Positions 17,301 through 26,138 of a stretch of 64,000 nucleotides of DNA are shown here, in pieces (position 1 is the stretch's first letter; the number at the start of each line of letters is the position of its first letter). Below the pieces are notes generated by a model. It was not told the DNA's origin and did not search any database. It worked only from the letters and a program-made list of their open reading frames with translations. The position numbers were made by a program, and so were the translations under genes. Source of the stretch: Shewanella sp. c952. Lineage in GTDB: Bacteria; Pseudomonadota; Gammaproteobacteria; Enterobacterales; Shewanellaceae. The stretch lies in assembly GCF_019654975.1 (NCBI RefSeq), contig NZ_BPEW01000001.1:248001-312000 (forward strand). Direction: 5' to 3'.

Positions 17301-17402
17301 AACGTAGTCGACCCAACTCGTAAAGGCGCTAGTCTTTATCGTGATAGAACCTTCGGTTCGACGGCGAGGCATGGTGTTCCCGTAGGGCTCAAGAAAGTAT
17401 AA
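14322..17402 (+). CDS. Molybdopterin oxidoreductase catalytic subunit, tetrathionate-reductase-like
   Basis: The 1026-residue enzyme of the DMSO-reductase superfamily has a Tat signal (RRNFLKAG, residues 3-10). A [4Fe-4S] site is formed by C71, C74, C78 and C137. A Cys-rich segment DSYCGHQQVAGCALGC (252-266) lies where the molybdenum ligand is expected; C254 or C262 is the likely ligand. A C-terminal guanine-dinucleotide-binding domain contains LHLRSPYSVSLPRI. Length and partner similarity favour TtrA (about 1020 residues), which reduces tetrathionate to thiosulfate in the periplasm. A selenate or other sulfur-oxyanion reductase (SrdA/ArrA branch) cannot be excluded. No TorD-type chaperone and no ttrRS two-component genes are nearby; a LysR gene follows instead. 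Confidence 0.85.
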   Translation: MDRRNFLKAGSVAAVMTAGTASTNVMSSADSKTSDADINKYAPTSLTPEYRFDADNKMIENQDQRFAFSKCYGCFNVCGARLSIDNKTDKVLRAVGNPYTLTNNAGQPMTMETAPKDAMFQLSAVSGMSQSNRATLCGRGNAVPDAFDDKHRITSCMKRVGNRGENKWQTISYEQLLQEVIDGGDLFGEGDVEGLKAIHANPALANPAYPDFGPVKNQLLVSTSSEQGARADFMHRFVYDAWGTPNIGTKDSYCGHQQVAGCALGCFDAVDEMALPQADYEESKFAIFIGTNPGTSGNGLNVGSRRLSKARSDRDDFKYVVIDPILRSLTSETDTTNGEWLPIKSGGDTALMFAMLQYIINHERYRRPYLEAPSQASASAVGEMNYTNATYLVVKDKKNPLYNQFLTAEACGLGDAEVKMVIDKQTGKLVTGDSEQAAALFYSDSVTLGDGSQVQVETAFSLLKKRVNSHSMQDLSERCGIPPAKIEELAKEFTSHGRSVSIETNTGCNATDGGQFAFAMIMLATMVGAHNAKGGMMHMGGVGYAAMYDIYDGPLYNLMDFEHTEVVGFNAERSGDYEQSHEYQQKVAQGLNPYPANEAWNNTFVQDNSGELLVAHANKNPFNFKAWITWSTNPIYGCSGLQDQVEDSIKDPKQLGLIIALDPYINETNVFADYIVPDTLQYEAWASSRMWGSEYIGDVACVPVVEARTAKTAKGEHVNMEQFIIDVSKAIGLKGFGDNAFTDVAGKSYPLNTPADFYVPLFANIAHTGTVLPTPTTEDIKFTSVDRALPMFEARLKPQEVGPTAFMLTRGGRYERVDERYEGEFFNAAMRMDTQFQIYNESLARVKDSYTGEFNDGQPVYDVDRFWDGSSVRDHWNEQDYPFNFSTFKLHLRSPYSVSLPRITSLGDTNYIQLHQDDAAKYNLKSGDKAQILSPKGKYLEGIVQADKTVARSTIVVGMGYGHTAFGASAVEVDGLVRPGIKERGTGICPNAFNVVDPTRKGASLYRDRTFGSTARHGVPVGLKKV

Positions 17403-17607
17403 AAATAACTGATTAAACGCTAGGCCCCTCCTCGTTATCGGTAATGGTAATGAGGTTGGCCTGAGCTGTAAACATGTATCCTGAACTCGGGATAATGAGT
17501 GAATATTTATCTTTTTCTACATTGAGGAGTGAGTTGTTGTGCGCTTAGCTGGCGGATACGTTGTTCCCCTCCATTCTGTCGGCTCTTCAACACCTTTTAC
17601 CCTATAA

Positions 17608-17647
17608 CCTCTATTTATCTGATTAAAGGATAAGTAGAGGATTTTTT
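17608..17647 (+). terminator. Rho-independent terminator of the respiratory operon
   Basis: CCTCTATTTATC and GATAAGTAGAGG form a twelve-pair stem (one T-G wobble) with a nine-base loop, followed by ATTTTTTAT. It lies about 200 bases after the catalytic-subunit stop and just before the end of the convergent LysR gene. Confidence 0.82.
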
Positions 17648-17668
17648 ATAAAGCCAGCATTAGCAGGT

Positions 17669-18631
17669 TTAAAACTTCAGTGCCAAGTACCACTCATCTC
17701 TAATGTTGTTAAACAGTTGCTGCTTGAGCCAGTGGTGAGTCGCTGATTGATTAATTTCGGAGTAAATCAGATAATTTCCTACTCTGCGCCCTACGTTGAT
17801 CATACCAAGTAGTTGTTCGGTAAGATCATGGGGTAGGGTGCAAGTTTGTATATTTGGAATTAAGTCATAGTATTCACGAGTAAAGACATTACAGCTCATC
17901 GAAATTGAATTGGTATCGATAATATGACGACTCAATGCAGCGATATTATCTGTAGCACCAACTATTTGTAGACTCTTTCCCTGTTTTCTCGCTATCTGCT
18001 CCAGTATTGGGGAGCAGAGGTCATTAAAATTATCCAATGCAAAATAACCATACTGACATAGATTATTGACAGTAAGCTCATCATTAAATACAGGGTGCCC
18101 AGTCTTGGCGATTAAAAAAATCTCTTCAGTCGGGGAGAGCATTTCATTGATGATTTTATGCTCTTTAAAATTTTCGTATACCACGGCAAAATCGATTTCA
18201 CCATGTTCGATGGCTCGGCTGCAGTCGCTGGACAGGGTTCTAATCTCGAATGTTAAATTTGGAGCTTTTGGTAACACGAATTCATTGATGACTTTATTTA
18301 TCACGTAGGTAAATTCGTTATAGGCATAGATCTTAAAATGCCCCTTAGCGGTTAGGGGATTGAATTGAGTATGGTTGTGCTGGAGAACCTGATAACCATG
18401 TAGAAGTTGCTTAACACAGGGTAAAACCTGTATCGCTTTATCCGTTAACACGAAACCCTGAGCTCGACGAATAAATAGTACGTCTTTAAAGATGTCTCTT
18501 AATATACCGAGATGCCGACTTACCGACGAAATACTCATACCTAATTCGTTAGCGACTAAGCCAGCATTTAAATGCCGGCTCACGGATTCGAATACAATTA
18601 AAGAGTGATAATCTAACCGTTCAATATTCAT
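17669..18631 (-). CDS. LysR-family transcriptional regulator next to the Ttr-like operon
   Basis: The 320-residue protein has an N-terminal helix-turn-helix (LDYHSLIVFESVSRHLNAG...SISSVSRHLGILRDIF, residues 5-48) and a periplasmic-binding-like effector domain with EIDFAVVYE. Its helix-turn-helix is divergent from typical LysR members. It is convergent to the respiratory operon and separated from it by the terminator. With no other regulator in the cluster it is the best candidate to control the operon and TorF porin, but the target is inferred from position. Confidence 0.85.
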   Translation of the reverse strand: MNIERLDYHSLIVFESVSRHLNAGLVANELGMSISSVSRHLGILRDIFKDVLFIRRAQGFVLTDKAIQVLPCVKQLLHGYQVLQHNHTQFNPLTAKGHFKIYAYNEFTYVINKVINEFVLPKAPNLTFEIRTLSSDCSRAIEHGEIDFAVVYENFKEHKIINEMLSPTEEIFLIAKTGHPVFNDELTVNNLCQYGYFALDNFNDLCSPILEQIARKQGKSLQIVGATDNIAALSRHIIDTNSISMSCNVFTREYYDLIPNIQTCTLPHDLTEQLLGMINVGRRVGNYLIYSEINQSATHHWLKQQLFNNIRDEWYLALKF

Positions 18632-18780
18632 GTTTGATACAAAATAATTTCTTTGTTATTTCATATCATATGAGTCTGGAGGCGGCAAACATGGAGTGCC
18701 AAATTTGAGCCATGGATTGGATTTTTGTTGCTTGATTTTTAGCTAGTTGGGCGTGATGATTCACGCTCATAAATACATAT

Positions 18781-19911
18781 TTAGCTCTGCAATATCTTTA
18801 ATGGTAAGCGCAGCATATCGTCACCGCTACCAGCCAGGTACCAGATAATTCCAATCAAGCATCCAACTGTGAGGAAATACCATACTGCTGAGAAGATTTG
18901 ACCGTAGCGATCAAGTGGCAGTAAGTGACTTTGATGACGGGCTTTCCATTCAAAGACGATTTCAGCGCTACCAATGAGTAGCAGGAAGCCTAACAGCGCC
19001 AAGCCAAGGCTATAGCTGATGTAGACGCCAACTGCTGCGCCTGCAATACATGCAACAAGCCCCATAACGCTGTTCATCGAAAAGCTGATGCTTTTGAGAA
19101 TATGACCGCCATCAAGGGGTAATATCGGTAACAAGTTAAACAGATTCAGCAATGCATTAAAGGCCGCTAATCCGGCAAAGAAGATATTACCTGTTACCCA
19201 ATAGGCAATCAGCGCAGCGATTGACATGAATAGGCCAAATGTAGGCCCCATTATTGAGATCACTACATCTTGCCAGCGAGTATTTATTTTCTCATCACTT
19301 AAGGCTAAGCCGCCCATAAAGGGGATGAGGTAGATCCCTTTTGTTTTCATGCCAAAATACTTCATCGCACGAATATGACCATATTCATGGAATACCAAAC
19401 AGGCAATAAGCGCGAGAGCAAACTGAAATGAAAACAACCAAGAGTAGGCGGCTACACTGGCGCCAGCTAATACGACTTTAATCACCTTGGCGCTTTTTAA
19501 TAGCTTAAAGCCCAGAGATGCAAGGCCGATCATGCTAAATTGCTTTTTTTCTACAATAGCGACAGTTGGGACTTGTTGCTCAATATCTTTAGTGTTGCGC
19601 TTGCCGCTAGCGATGACATTCTCATCTTGCAACAGGCGGTAATCGATGACAAAAGGCTGCCAACGTAAATCCGTTTCTAAAGTGATTTTTATGGTTTTAT
19701 GTGGGGCTTCATCTGGTGAATCAATTGTGGCAGGAGTTGCAGTATTAAGCTCAAAAGAGTGGCTTTTTAAGCCTTCGTTGTCGCTACTTGCTTGAATAAC
19801 CGAGACTAAGGCGTCGCCCCAAAACAGTTGTTGCCAGCCTGCCAATGAGCCTTCTAAGCGAAGCGGCTTACCTAGGCAGTCAATTTTCAATAATTCCACG
19901 TCATATCTCAA
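18781..19911 (-). CDS. M50 family membrane zinc metalloprotease (site-2-protease-like)
   Basis: The 376-residue protein has a soluble N-terminal region (about 1-125) followed by six or so transmembrane helices. The zinc motif HEYGH is at 175-179 (H175, H179, catalytic E176) inside a helix, and the second motif NLLPILPLDGGH supplies the third metal ligand; both are diagnostic of M50 intramembrane proteases. There is no PDZ domain, unlike RseP. The FGMKTKGIYLIPFMGG stretch groups it with the M50B-like SpoIVFB branch. No anti-sigma partner is adjacent, so the substrate is unknown. Confidence 0.85.
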   Translation of the reverse strand: MRYDVELLKIDCLGKPLRLEGSLAGWQQLFWGDALVSVIQASSDNEGLKSHSFELNTATPATIDSPDEAPHKTIKITLETDLRWQPFVIDYRLLQDENVIASGKRNTKDIEQQVPTVAIVEKKQFSMIGLASLGFKLLKSAKVIKVVLAGASVAAYSWLFSFQFALALIACLVFHEYGHIRAMKYFGMKTKGIYLIPFMGGLALSDEKINTRWQDVVISIMGPTFGLFMSIAALIAYWVTGNIFFAGLAAFNALLNLFNLLPILPLDGGHILKSISFSMNSVMGLVACIAGAAVGVYISYSLGLALLGFLLLIGSAEIVFEWKARHQSHLLPLDRYGQIFSAVWYFLTVGCLIGIIWYLAGSGDDMLRLPLKILQS

Positions 19912-19984
19912 CGATTTAAAGTAACGTTATTATGACGCTAACCATCACCCTTAGGCAATGGCTGTAAACCTGTCAGTTGTCGGG

Positions 19985-21655
19985 CTATTTTTTAATACTG
20001 TAATCGTAGTCAATCTCTTGATTACAGTTGGTGATACAGCAGGGACCATGTTCTCTTTGAGTTCGGTTGAACGCGCCACCAATATGGATCTCGATATTGG
20101 CGAAAACATGTTTTAATGCATCAATACGGTAGTTTTTGTAATAGCCTTCAACTTCTTGCTTAGTCGTTTCAAACTCTGTTTCTTCCTCCCTCAATGTGCT
20201 GATGATTCGCCGTTTCTCCTCTAGCATACCTTTGACTTGCTCGACCATCATTTCGTCGTCTTGCCATTGCGCTTTTGGCGGCAGGTTACCTAGCTGTCCT
20301 TCAATATTTTTTATTGCGACTCTCATTGAGGTAATGCTCTCTTTGAGCTGAACCAGGTTATGCTTGTGTTCGCTAATATGCATGGCGCAGAAGATTTCAG
20401 TTTTTGTGCCTGCAGTTGCGCCAATGGCAACGACCTTCACCCCTTTATCGACTTCGACTTTACCTCCGACTAAATCGCCGCGGCGACCGCTCGCATCGCA
20501 AACTATTAGCTGTTGTTTAGTTTTAGCATGACTATGCAGGAGTTGTTTGGTTACAAGAATATTACCTGTGGCTTCAAGATTTGAGTATTGAACGAATTGA
20601 GCACTGATCTGCCCTTGAGCTTTGAGTGTGGTAGAAAGCGCATTGTCTTTTAGCTGACGGCCAATAACGCCTTTACTGACAGTAACATCGCCTTGTGCAA
20701 TTAGGGTTGCAGAATCCACAAAGCCCATCACCGTGATATCACCGCTGCTTTTAACCACCATACCTTCGCCAACATCACCGGTAATTAACACGCTGCCTTT
20801 AAAGTCGACATGGCCATAACCAACGTTGACATCTTTTATCTGCAGTACGTCATCAACTTGCATGCCATTTTTGGTTTCTACCGGTTGCCCTGCAACGCTT
20901 GCGATAAGCAGGTTAGGGTTATTGGTACAAAACTCGGTGCCCTCACCAGCAAGTAGTTTTATATCTTTGCCTGGCTTAGCAAGCAGTTTGTCGCCAAAGA
21001 CGTTGTAGCCATCAACTCCAGCAGTCGCTGGGTGCTTCAAAATAAGTGCGTTGCCGGCCTTTACCATGATGACCGAGCCGAGGTTGCGCATATCAACGCT
21101 GCCGTCACTGTTCTCTTGAGGTTGTAATAGCCTTTCTCGTGCCAGCATGACTTTGCGCTCAACGCTGGCAGTGTTTCCATGAACGGGCATACGACCCTGG
21201 GCGATAATATTAGAGCAGGCATCGCCTGGTAAAAGGTTGGCTAATTGCTTTAACGATAGTTCTATTTTGGGTTTACTTAAACCAAGTTTAATATGCTGCG
21301 ATTTTAAGTTTTGCAGGATATCTTTCAAGGTGATCGTTTGGCCGCCATACGCTGCGGTCAATGTCATTGAAGCTTGCATTTTGTCATCGGAGAACTCAAA
21401 GCTGATTACGGCATCGCGACGCTCAGCGATTTCAAAACGTTGTTCAAACTGGCCGTCATCAGTACCCGATAATTGGTTTATCTGGATAACAGCTTTGCTT
21501 ATCGTTTCTTTGAGTGGAAATAGGGCGCTAAAGTCGGGAAATGCCAATAGCTCCACAATGTCCTTTTCAGTTAAAGGACCATGGGTATTGGGAATGAGTG
21601 TTAATACGGCTTTTTTACCGTCAACACCTAACTCTATAAGCTCCGGATGCAGCAT
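19985..21655 (-). CDS. FapA family (DUF342) polymerising-repeat protein
   Basis: The 556-residue protein has an N-terminal FapA domain and a central DUF342 beta-helix: repeated short strands such as DVNVGYGHVDFKGSVLITGDVGEG...GDITVMGFVDSATLIAQGDVTVSKGVIG (about 260-330). A coiled-coil follows (about 425-510). FapA is required for polar flagellar placement in Vibrio; other family members have unknown roles. No flagellar genes are in the window, so this copy may be an orphan paralogue. A palindrome upstream (21714-21735) may be an operator. Confidence 0.82.
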   Translation of the reverse strand: MLHPELIELGVDGKKAVLTLIPNTHGPLTEKDIVELLAFPDFSALFPLKETISKAVIQINQLSGTDDGQFEQRFEIAERRDAVISFEFSDDKMQASMTLTAAYGGQTITLKDILQNLKSQHIKLGLSKPKIELSLKQLANLLPGDACSNIIAQGRMPVHGNTASVERKVMLARERLLQPQENSDGSVDMRNLGSVIMVKAGNALILKHPATAGVDGYNVFGDKLLAKPGKDIKLLAGEGTEFCTNNPNLLIASVAGQPVETKNGMQVDDVLQIKDVNVGYGHVDFKGSVLITGDVGEGMVVKSSGDITVMGFVDSATLIAQGDVTVSKGVIGRQLKDNALSTTLKAQGQISAQFVQYSNLEATGNILVTKQLLHSHAKTKQQLIVCDASGRRGDLVGGKVEVDKGVKVVAIGATAGTKTEIFCAMHISEHKHNLVQLKESITSMRVAIKNIEGQLGNLPPKAQWQDDEMMVEQVKGMLEEKRRIISTLREEETEFETTKQEVEGYYKNYRIDALKHVFANIEIHIGGAFNRTQREHGPCCITNCNQEIDYDYSIKK

Positions 21656-21713
21656 GCAAACCCCTAGTATTTACTCTTTTTATAAGAGATATTACCTTTG
21701 ATTATAAGCATAT

Positions 21714-21735
21714 AATATCCGTATACGGAAATATT
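21714..21735. promoter_or_regulatory. Palindrome upstream of FapA-family gene, possible operator
   Basis: TCCGTATACGGA is a perfect twelve-base palindrome, extended by AATA on the left and, after one extra A, TATT on the right. It lies about 60-80 bases upstream of the FapA-family start and about 100 bases beyond the stop of nothing else, in an AT-rich region where a promoter is expected. No known regulator matches. Confidence 0.35.
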
Positions 21736-21838
21736 AAATTAACAATATTTGACAAAGATATCAGTGAATATGTAACACAATATTGATTACAGAATAATCA
21801 GCTGGTTAGAGGTTCAAAGCATACTTTAATACTCTGCT

Positions 21839-22867
21839 TTAACGTTTTGTGTTGGAGTATATTTTGTAGCGATTATTTTCGGCACTAACGTTCACTTTGC
21901 CAAAGTTCTCAGCGATACAATCCGAATAGGGGAGGTGGCGGTTAGCAACAATATGGAACAACCCTCCCCGTACTAAATTGGCCGCGCTGGCTTTGACGAA
22001 ATCTGTCGCAATATTGGTGGTACTGGTTAAGCCGTCATGAAAAGGAGGGTTAGAGATAATGCCATTGTAGTGCTGATTGGTTTGCGCCATGCCGTCAGAT
22101 GCAAATACATTGGCGTTAAGTCCATTGGCTTGCATTGTTAGTTCGCAAGAGGCTAGAGCCATCGCGTTAATGTCGACGCAATCAAGCTTGAGTGTCGGTT
22201 GTGCCGTTAGTAATGCTGCGGCGATTACCCCTGCACCACAGCCAAAATCAAGCACATTACCTTGCATTCTCGGCAGATTTTCGAGCAGTAACTTAGTGCC
22301 TTCATCAAGTTTTTTCTCACTAAACACGCCTACCAGGTTACAGATAGTGATCTCACCTTGTGGTGTTTGCAGTTGATACTTGCTGTACCAATCTTGCAGT
22401 TTTATCTCTGGTGCTGGTCGATTTAGCTCACTGGTGAATACGATGCAGTGGCGGGCATTATCCGTTTTAAATGCTTTGTCGAAGTAATCAGGGAGTTGTT
22501 TAGGTAATGACTTAATACCGCCTTTATTCTCACCAACAACAATGAGCTGTCCTTGAGGTTTAAGGTGTTTCGCCGCTAGGTTGAATAGATACGGTGCTAG
22601 TGCTTTGGCTTTTGGAAAATAGACTATGACGCTATCAAAGCACTCTTGGCTAGGCAGTTGATGACCAAAATACAATTGCAGATTTTTGGCTGCGTAGGGC
22701 TGCATTATAAGGTGGTGATGAAAATCCAATGCTAAGGCAGTTACGCTCGACGCGCTATCTAACAGCGCTTTAGGAAGTGTATCACCTTCGTAGTTGAGTA
22801 CTAATACAGATTGGTCTTTGACTAAATCACTATTTCTAAGAAGGACTTGCGAAGCGTTGGTTAGCAT
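21839..22867 (-). CDS. rsmC: 16S rRNA (guanine-1207-N2)-methyltransferase
   Basis: RsmC methylates G1207 of 16S rRNA in the assembled 30S subunit. The 342-residue protein has the tandem arrangement of the family: a degenerate N-terminal methyltransferase domain and a catalytic C-terminal domain with the SAM motif [16 protein letters not shown] and the N2-guanine motif NPPFHDG. The region [10 protein letters not shown] is also typical. It is a single gene on the minus strand. Confidence 0.95.
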   Translation of the reverse strand: MLTNASQVLLRNSDLVKDQSVLVLNYEGDTLPKALLDSASSVTALALDFHHHLIMQPYAAKNLQLYFGHQLPSQECFDSVIVYFPKAKALAPYLFNLAAKHLKPQGQLIVVGENKGGIKSLPKQLPDYFDKAFKTDNARHCIVFTSELNRPAPEIKLQDWYSKYQLQTPQGEITICNLVGVFSEKKLDEGTKLLLENLPRMQGNVLDFGCGAGVIAAALLTAQPTLKLDCVDINAMALASCELTMQANGLNANVFASDGMAQTNQHYNGIISNPPFHDGLTSTTNIATDFVKASAANLVRGGLFHIVANRHLPYSDCIAENFGKVNVSAENNRYKIYSNTKR

Positions 22868-23003
22868 GAGTTTTCAAGGTTGGATGTTAAGTGGCAGTAA
22901 TTATACCCAATTGGCCTAAATATGCACATTGCACCAATATAAAAATGCCAGCTAACCACAAAAATTAACTGACATTTATTCTTAATTTTAGATTGTTATT
23001 AGA

Positions 23004-24308
23004 CTAATCTTTCTTTGGCAGCAGACTCATCATCTTTTCAGCTATCTGGGTGTTGTCTTGATTGCCTTTAAACAGATCGGCGGCTGGGCCTACAGCAAAG
23101 ACTTGCACGTCACTGCCGGTGTGGCCACTTGTCGTCCAGCCTGTATGGCTGCGGATATCGATAAGCTTCTTCAGGGCTATTTGCAATGCTTCATTGCCCT
23201 GCATGCGCGCATTACTCAACTGTTGTAATTCTTCGGCTGTTAAATCAAAACCAAGGCTTTTGCTTACACCTGCCTGCCACTCTTCATTGGCAATGGCTGC
23301 TACGCTAATGTTTGATGGGCTAGCGCTAATGCCTTTAAGCAGCTCGGTGTCCCAAGCATATTCGCCATTCGCACCAATAGAGAGGCCACCAGTATTATGA
23401 TCCGCAGTTGCGACGAGTAAGGTATCTGGGTGTTGGCGAACATATTGCTCGACTACTTCCATCGCGTTGGCAAAGCTGTGCATCTCTGCCATGGCGGTAG
23501 CTATGTCGTTATTGTGTCCAGCCCAATCGATTAAGCTGCCTTCAACCAATAGTACAAAGCCTTTATCATTTTGCGATAGTAGCTCTAAAGATTTTTGGGT
23601 CAGACGGCTTAATGTATTCGGGTCTGTATCGTTAATCACCCATGGTAGTTGCACCTCGGCAAACAGACCAATGACTTTGGGTTTGGTAATGGATTCAAGC
23701 TGTGCCAAGTCATTAATATGTTGGTAGCCTTTGGCTTCAAACTGGCCTAGTAGCGCTTCAGAGAAGTATTTCTGTCCGCCACCTAAAATGACATCAGCAT
23801 CAGACTGCAGCATATCGGTGGCAATTGCGTCGTAGTTGCGACGGCTTTCGTTATGCACTAAAAAGGCTGCTGGTGTTGCATGGTTTACTTGTGAAGTCAC
23901 AGCTACACCTGTTGACATGCCACGCGCTTTTGCCATCTGCATGATGGTGGTCAATGGTCGCTTATTGGTATCGACTGAGATGGCGCCGTTGTAGCTTTTA
24001 AACCCAGTGGCAAGTGCAGTAGCTGATGCCGCTGAATCGGTTACATAGCCGCTTTCTCTCGCGGGGTAAGTGGATGCCATACCCACTAACAGGCGATCAA
24101 ATACAGTCTGCTCGATCTCTTCGGTATCAGGGTTGTCCTGAAAGTAACGATAGGCGCTGGTATAAGCGGGACCCATGCCGTCGCCGACCATGATGATCAT
24201 ATTCTTAGGTCGTGATGGTGCATCTGTAATATCGATATTGGCTGCAGCATACAGTGGCAATATGGCAAGGGCACTAAGGACCCAAGTAAAGGTGTTTCTA
24301 AAAGTCAT
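23004..24308 (-). CDS. Secreted alkaline phosphatase (PhoA-like)
   Basis: The 434-residue protein has a signal peptide (about 1-22) and the alkaline phosphatase metal and nucleophile motifs: MVGDGMGPA (metal-binding Asp), TDSAASATALATG (nucleophile Ser after TD), VNHATPAAF, EGSLIDWAGHNND, ATADHNTGG and SGHTGSDV (His ligands). It releases phosphate from phosphomonoesters in the periplasm or outside the cell. It resembles the shorter PhoA-like branch common in marine bacteria. It lies 18 bases downstream of gshB on the same strand and may be cotranscribed. No Pho box was identified. Confidence 0.92.
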   Translation of the reverse strand: MTFRNTFTWVLSALAILPLYAAANIDITDAPSRPKNMIIMVGDGMGPAYTSAYRYFQDNPDTEEIEQTVFDRLLVGMASTYPARESGYVTDSAASATALATGFKSYNGAISVDTNKRPLTTIMQMAKARGMSTGVAVTSQVNHATPAAFLVHNESRRNYDAIATDMLQSDADVILGGGQKYFSEALLGQFEAKGYQHINDLAQLESITKPKVIGLFAEVQLPWVINDTDPNTLSRLTQKSLELLSQNDKGFVLLVEGSLIDWAGHNNDIATAMAEMHSFANAMEVVEQYVRQHPDTLLVATADHNTGGLSIGANGEYAWDTELLKGISASPSNISVAAIANEEWQAGVSKSLGFDLTAEELQQLSNARMQGNEALQIALKKLIDIRSHTGWTTSGHTGSDVQVFAVGPAADLFKGNQDNTQIAEKMMSLLPKKD

Positions 24309-24326
24309 ACCGGGTCCTTGGACTGG

Positions 24327-25274
24327 TTATTTGTTGATTCTAGCTTCAATGGCGTCCATTAACATGCCGCTAATATCGACATCAAAAGCAGCTTCAATCT
24401 CTTTTATGCAGGTTGGACTGGTGACATTAATTTCAGTCAGTTTGTCACCGATAACATCGAGCCCAACAAAGATTAGCCCGCGCTTTTTAAGCTCAGGACC
24501 TATGGTGCGGGCAATATGCCAATCGGACTCAGATAAAGGTTGAGCAACACCGCGGCCACCGGCTGCTAAGTTACCACGTGTTTCACCTTTTTGCGGAATA
24601 CGTGCTAACGAGTATGGGACGGGTTCGCCATCGACAACCAAGATACGTTTGTCGCCTGAAGTGATATCTGGAATAAAGGCTTGTGCCATTGCATATTGCT
24701 GGCCTTCACTGGTTAAGGTTTCGATAATCACACCAAGATTTGGGTCATCTTTTTTGACTCTGAAAATAGAGCTACCGCCCATGCCATCTAATGGTTTTAG
24801 AATGATGTCGCCTTTTGCTTTGTGGAAAGCACGAATACGTTGCTCGTCACGAGTAACAATAGTCTCAGGCGTAAACTCAGAGAACCAAGCGGTAAACAGT
24901 TTCTCGTTAGCATCACGCAGGCTTTGCGGCTTATTGACGATAAGCACGCCTTGCTCTTCAGCTCGCTCAAGCATGTAGGTTGAGTAGACGAACTCAGTAT
25001 CGAATGGCGGGTCTTTGCGCATTAAAATAACGTCTAGATCGGCCAAAGGAGTGTCGATAGCTTCTTCAAGCTGATACCAATCAAGTGGATCTTGTTTGAC
25101 TGTTAATGCACGCATGGTCGCCATCGCTTGGCCATTCACCATGGCTAAATCATTCATCTCCATGTAAAACAGCTGGTAACCGCGAGATTGGGCTGCCATT
25201 AACATGGCAAAGCTTGAATCTTTCTTAATATTAATGTCGCTGATGGGATCCATCACGATACCGAGTTTAATCAT
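24327..25274 (-). CDS. gshB: Glutathione synthetase
   Basis: GshB joins gamma-glutamylcysteine and glycine using ATP to make glutathione. The 315-residue length, the start MIKLGIVMDPISDI, the ATP-grasp block GDIILKPLDGMGGSSIFRV, the NLAAGGRG loop and the end FVGLDVIGDKLTEINVTSPT are diagnostic. It is followed closely by the alkaline phosphatase gene and lies about 120 bases downstream of rsmE in the same direction. Confidence 0.97.
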   Translation of the reverse strand: MIKLGIVMDPISDINIKKDSSFAMLMAAQSRGYQLFYMEMNDLAMVNGQAMATMRALTVKQDPLDWYQLEEAIDTPLADLDVILMRKDPPFDTEFVYSTYMLERAEEQGVLIVNKPQSLRDANEKLFTAWFSEFTPETIVTRDEQRIRAFHKAKGDIILKPLDGMGGSSIFRVKKDDPNLGVIIETLTSEGQQYAMAQAFIPDITSGDKRILVVDGEPVPYSLARIPQKGETRGNLAAGGRGVAQPLSESDWHIARTIGPELKKRGLIFVGLDVIGDKLTEINVTSPTCIKEIEAAFDVDISGMLMDAIEARINK

Positions 25275-25392
25275 GGAGCGTATTCCTTATCTAATATTCG
25301 TATCAAGGCTAAACATGGGGGCGACTAAGCCGCTTTTCTAGCATTGAACTTAAATTCTTGTCATTGCACAATTAACTCATCATGCCAGAGTA

Positions 25393-26124
25393 TTATCCAA
25401 TATCACCAAATTTTAGCTGTAGAGCCGTGATGGTGGTGAGTGCGGCCGTTTCAGTGCGCAGCACACGTGGACCAAGCAGGACATCGGTAAATCTATGGGT
25501 CTCGGTCATGGTGATTTCAGTTGCTGATAAGCCACCTTCAGGGCCAATAACCAAGCGCACGCGATTGTTAGGTAAACTGAGTCCATTAATCCCGTGAGAG
25601 GCTCTTGGGTGCAAGTTCAGCTTAAGTGAGCTTGTCTCCTCTGCGCACCAATCAATCAGTTGCATGGCGGGACGAATAACTGGCACCACACTGCGACCAG
25701 ATTGTTCACAGGCGCTAACGACTATTTTTTGCCACTGCTGGATCTTTTTCTCTAAGCGCTCACCGCTTAATTTGACTCCACAGCGCTCAGAGAAAAGTGG
25801 TGTGATAGTGTTAATACCCAACTCGACAGACTTTTGAATGGTAAAGTCCATTCTGTCTCCACGGGAGATCACTTGACCTAAATGTAGATGCAGTGGCGAC
25901 TCGCTGTCGTTGCTTTCACAGGATAAGACCTTTACTGCGACGTTTTTCTTACTGGCGCTGACAATCTCTGCGAGGTAATCATGGCCGTCACCATTAAATA
26001 AACAGACTTGCTCACCTGCAGCCATTCTCAGTACGCGGCCTACATGACCTGCAGCTTCCTCGTGAAGTGACACTGTTTCATCAATAGCCAACGAAGAGGC
26101 TTGGTAAATTCTTGGAACTCTCAT
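25393..26124 (-). CDS. rsmE: 16S rRNA (uracil-1498-N3)-methyltransferase
   Basis: RsmE methylates U1498 of 16S rRNA. The 243-residue product starts MRVPRIYQ, the normal start of the family, and has the PUA-like N-terminus ([19 protein letters not shown]) and SPOUT-domain knot [15 protein letters not shown] followed by [15 protein letters not shown] longer frame from 26178 overlaps endA and is not needed. The start lies 14 bases after the endA stop, so endA and rsmE are probably cotranscribed. Confidence 0.95.
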   Translation of the reverse strand: MRVPRIYQASSLAIDETVSLHEEAAGHVGRVLRMAAGEQVCLFNGDGHDYLAEIVSASKKNVAVKVLSCESNDSESPLHLHLGQVISRGDRMDFTIQKSVELGINTITPLFSERCGVKLSGERLEKKIQQWQKIVVSACEQSGRSVVPVIRPAMQLIDWCAEETSSLKLNLHPRASHGINGLSLPNNRVRLVIGPEGGLSATEITMTETHRFTDVLLGPRVLRTETAALTTITALQLKFGDIG

Positions 26125-26138
26125 GGTACAGGTTTGCC

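Noticed and set aside
9557..18631. Genomic island inserted at tRNA-Leu carrying the respiratory operon
   Set aside because: No integrase and no visible repeat of the tRNA 3' end on the far side, so there is no direct sign of site-specific insertion.
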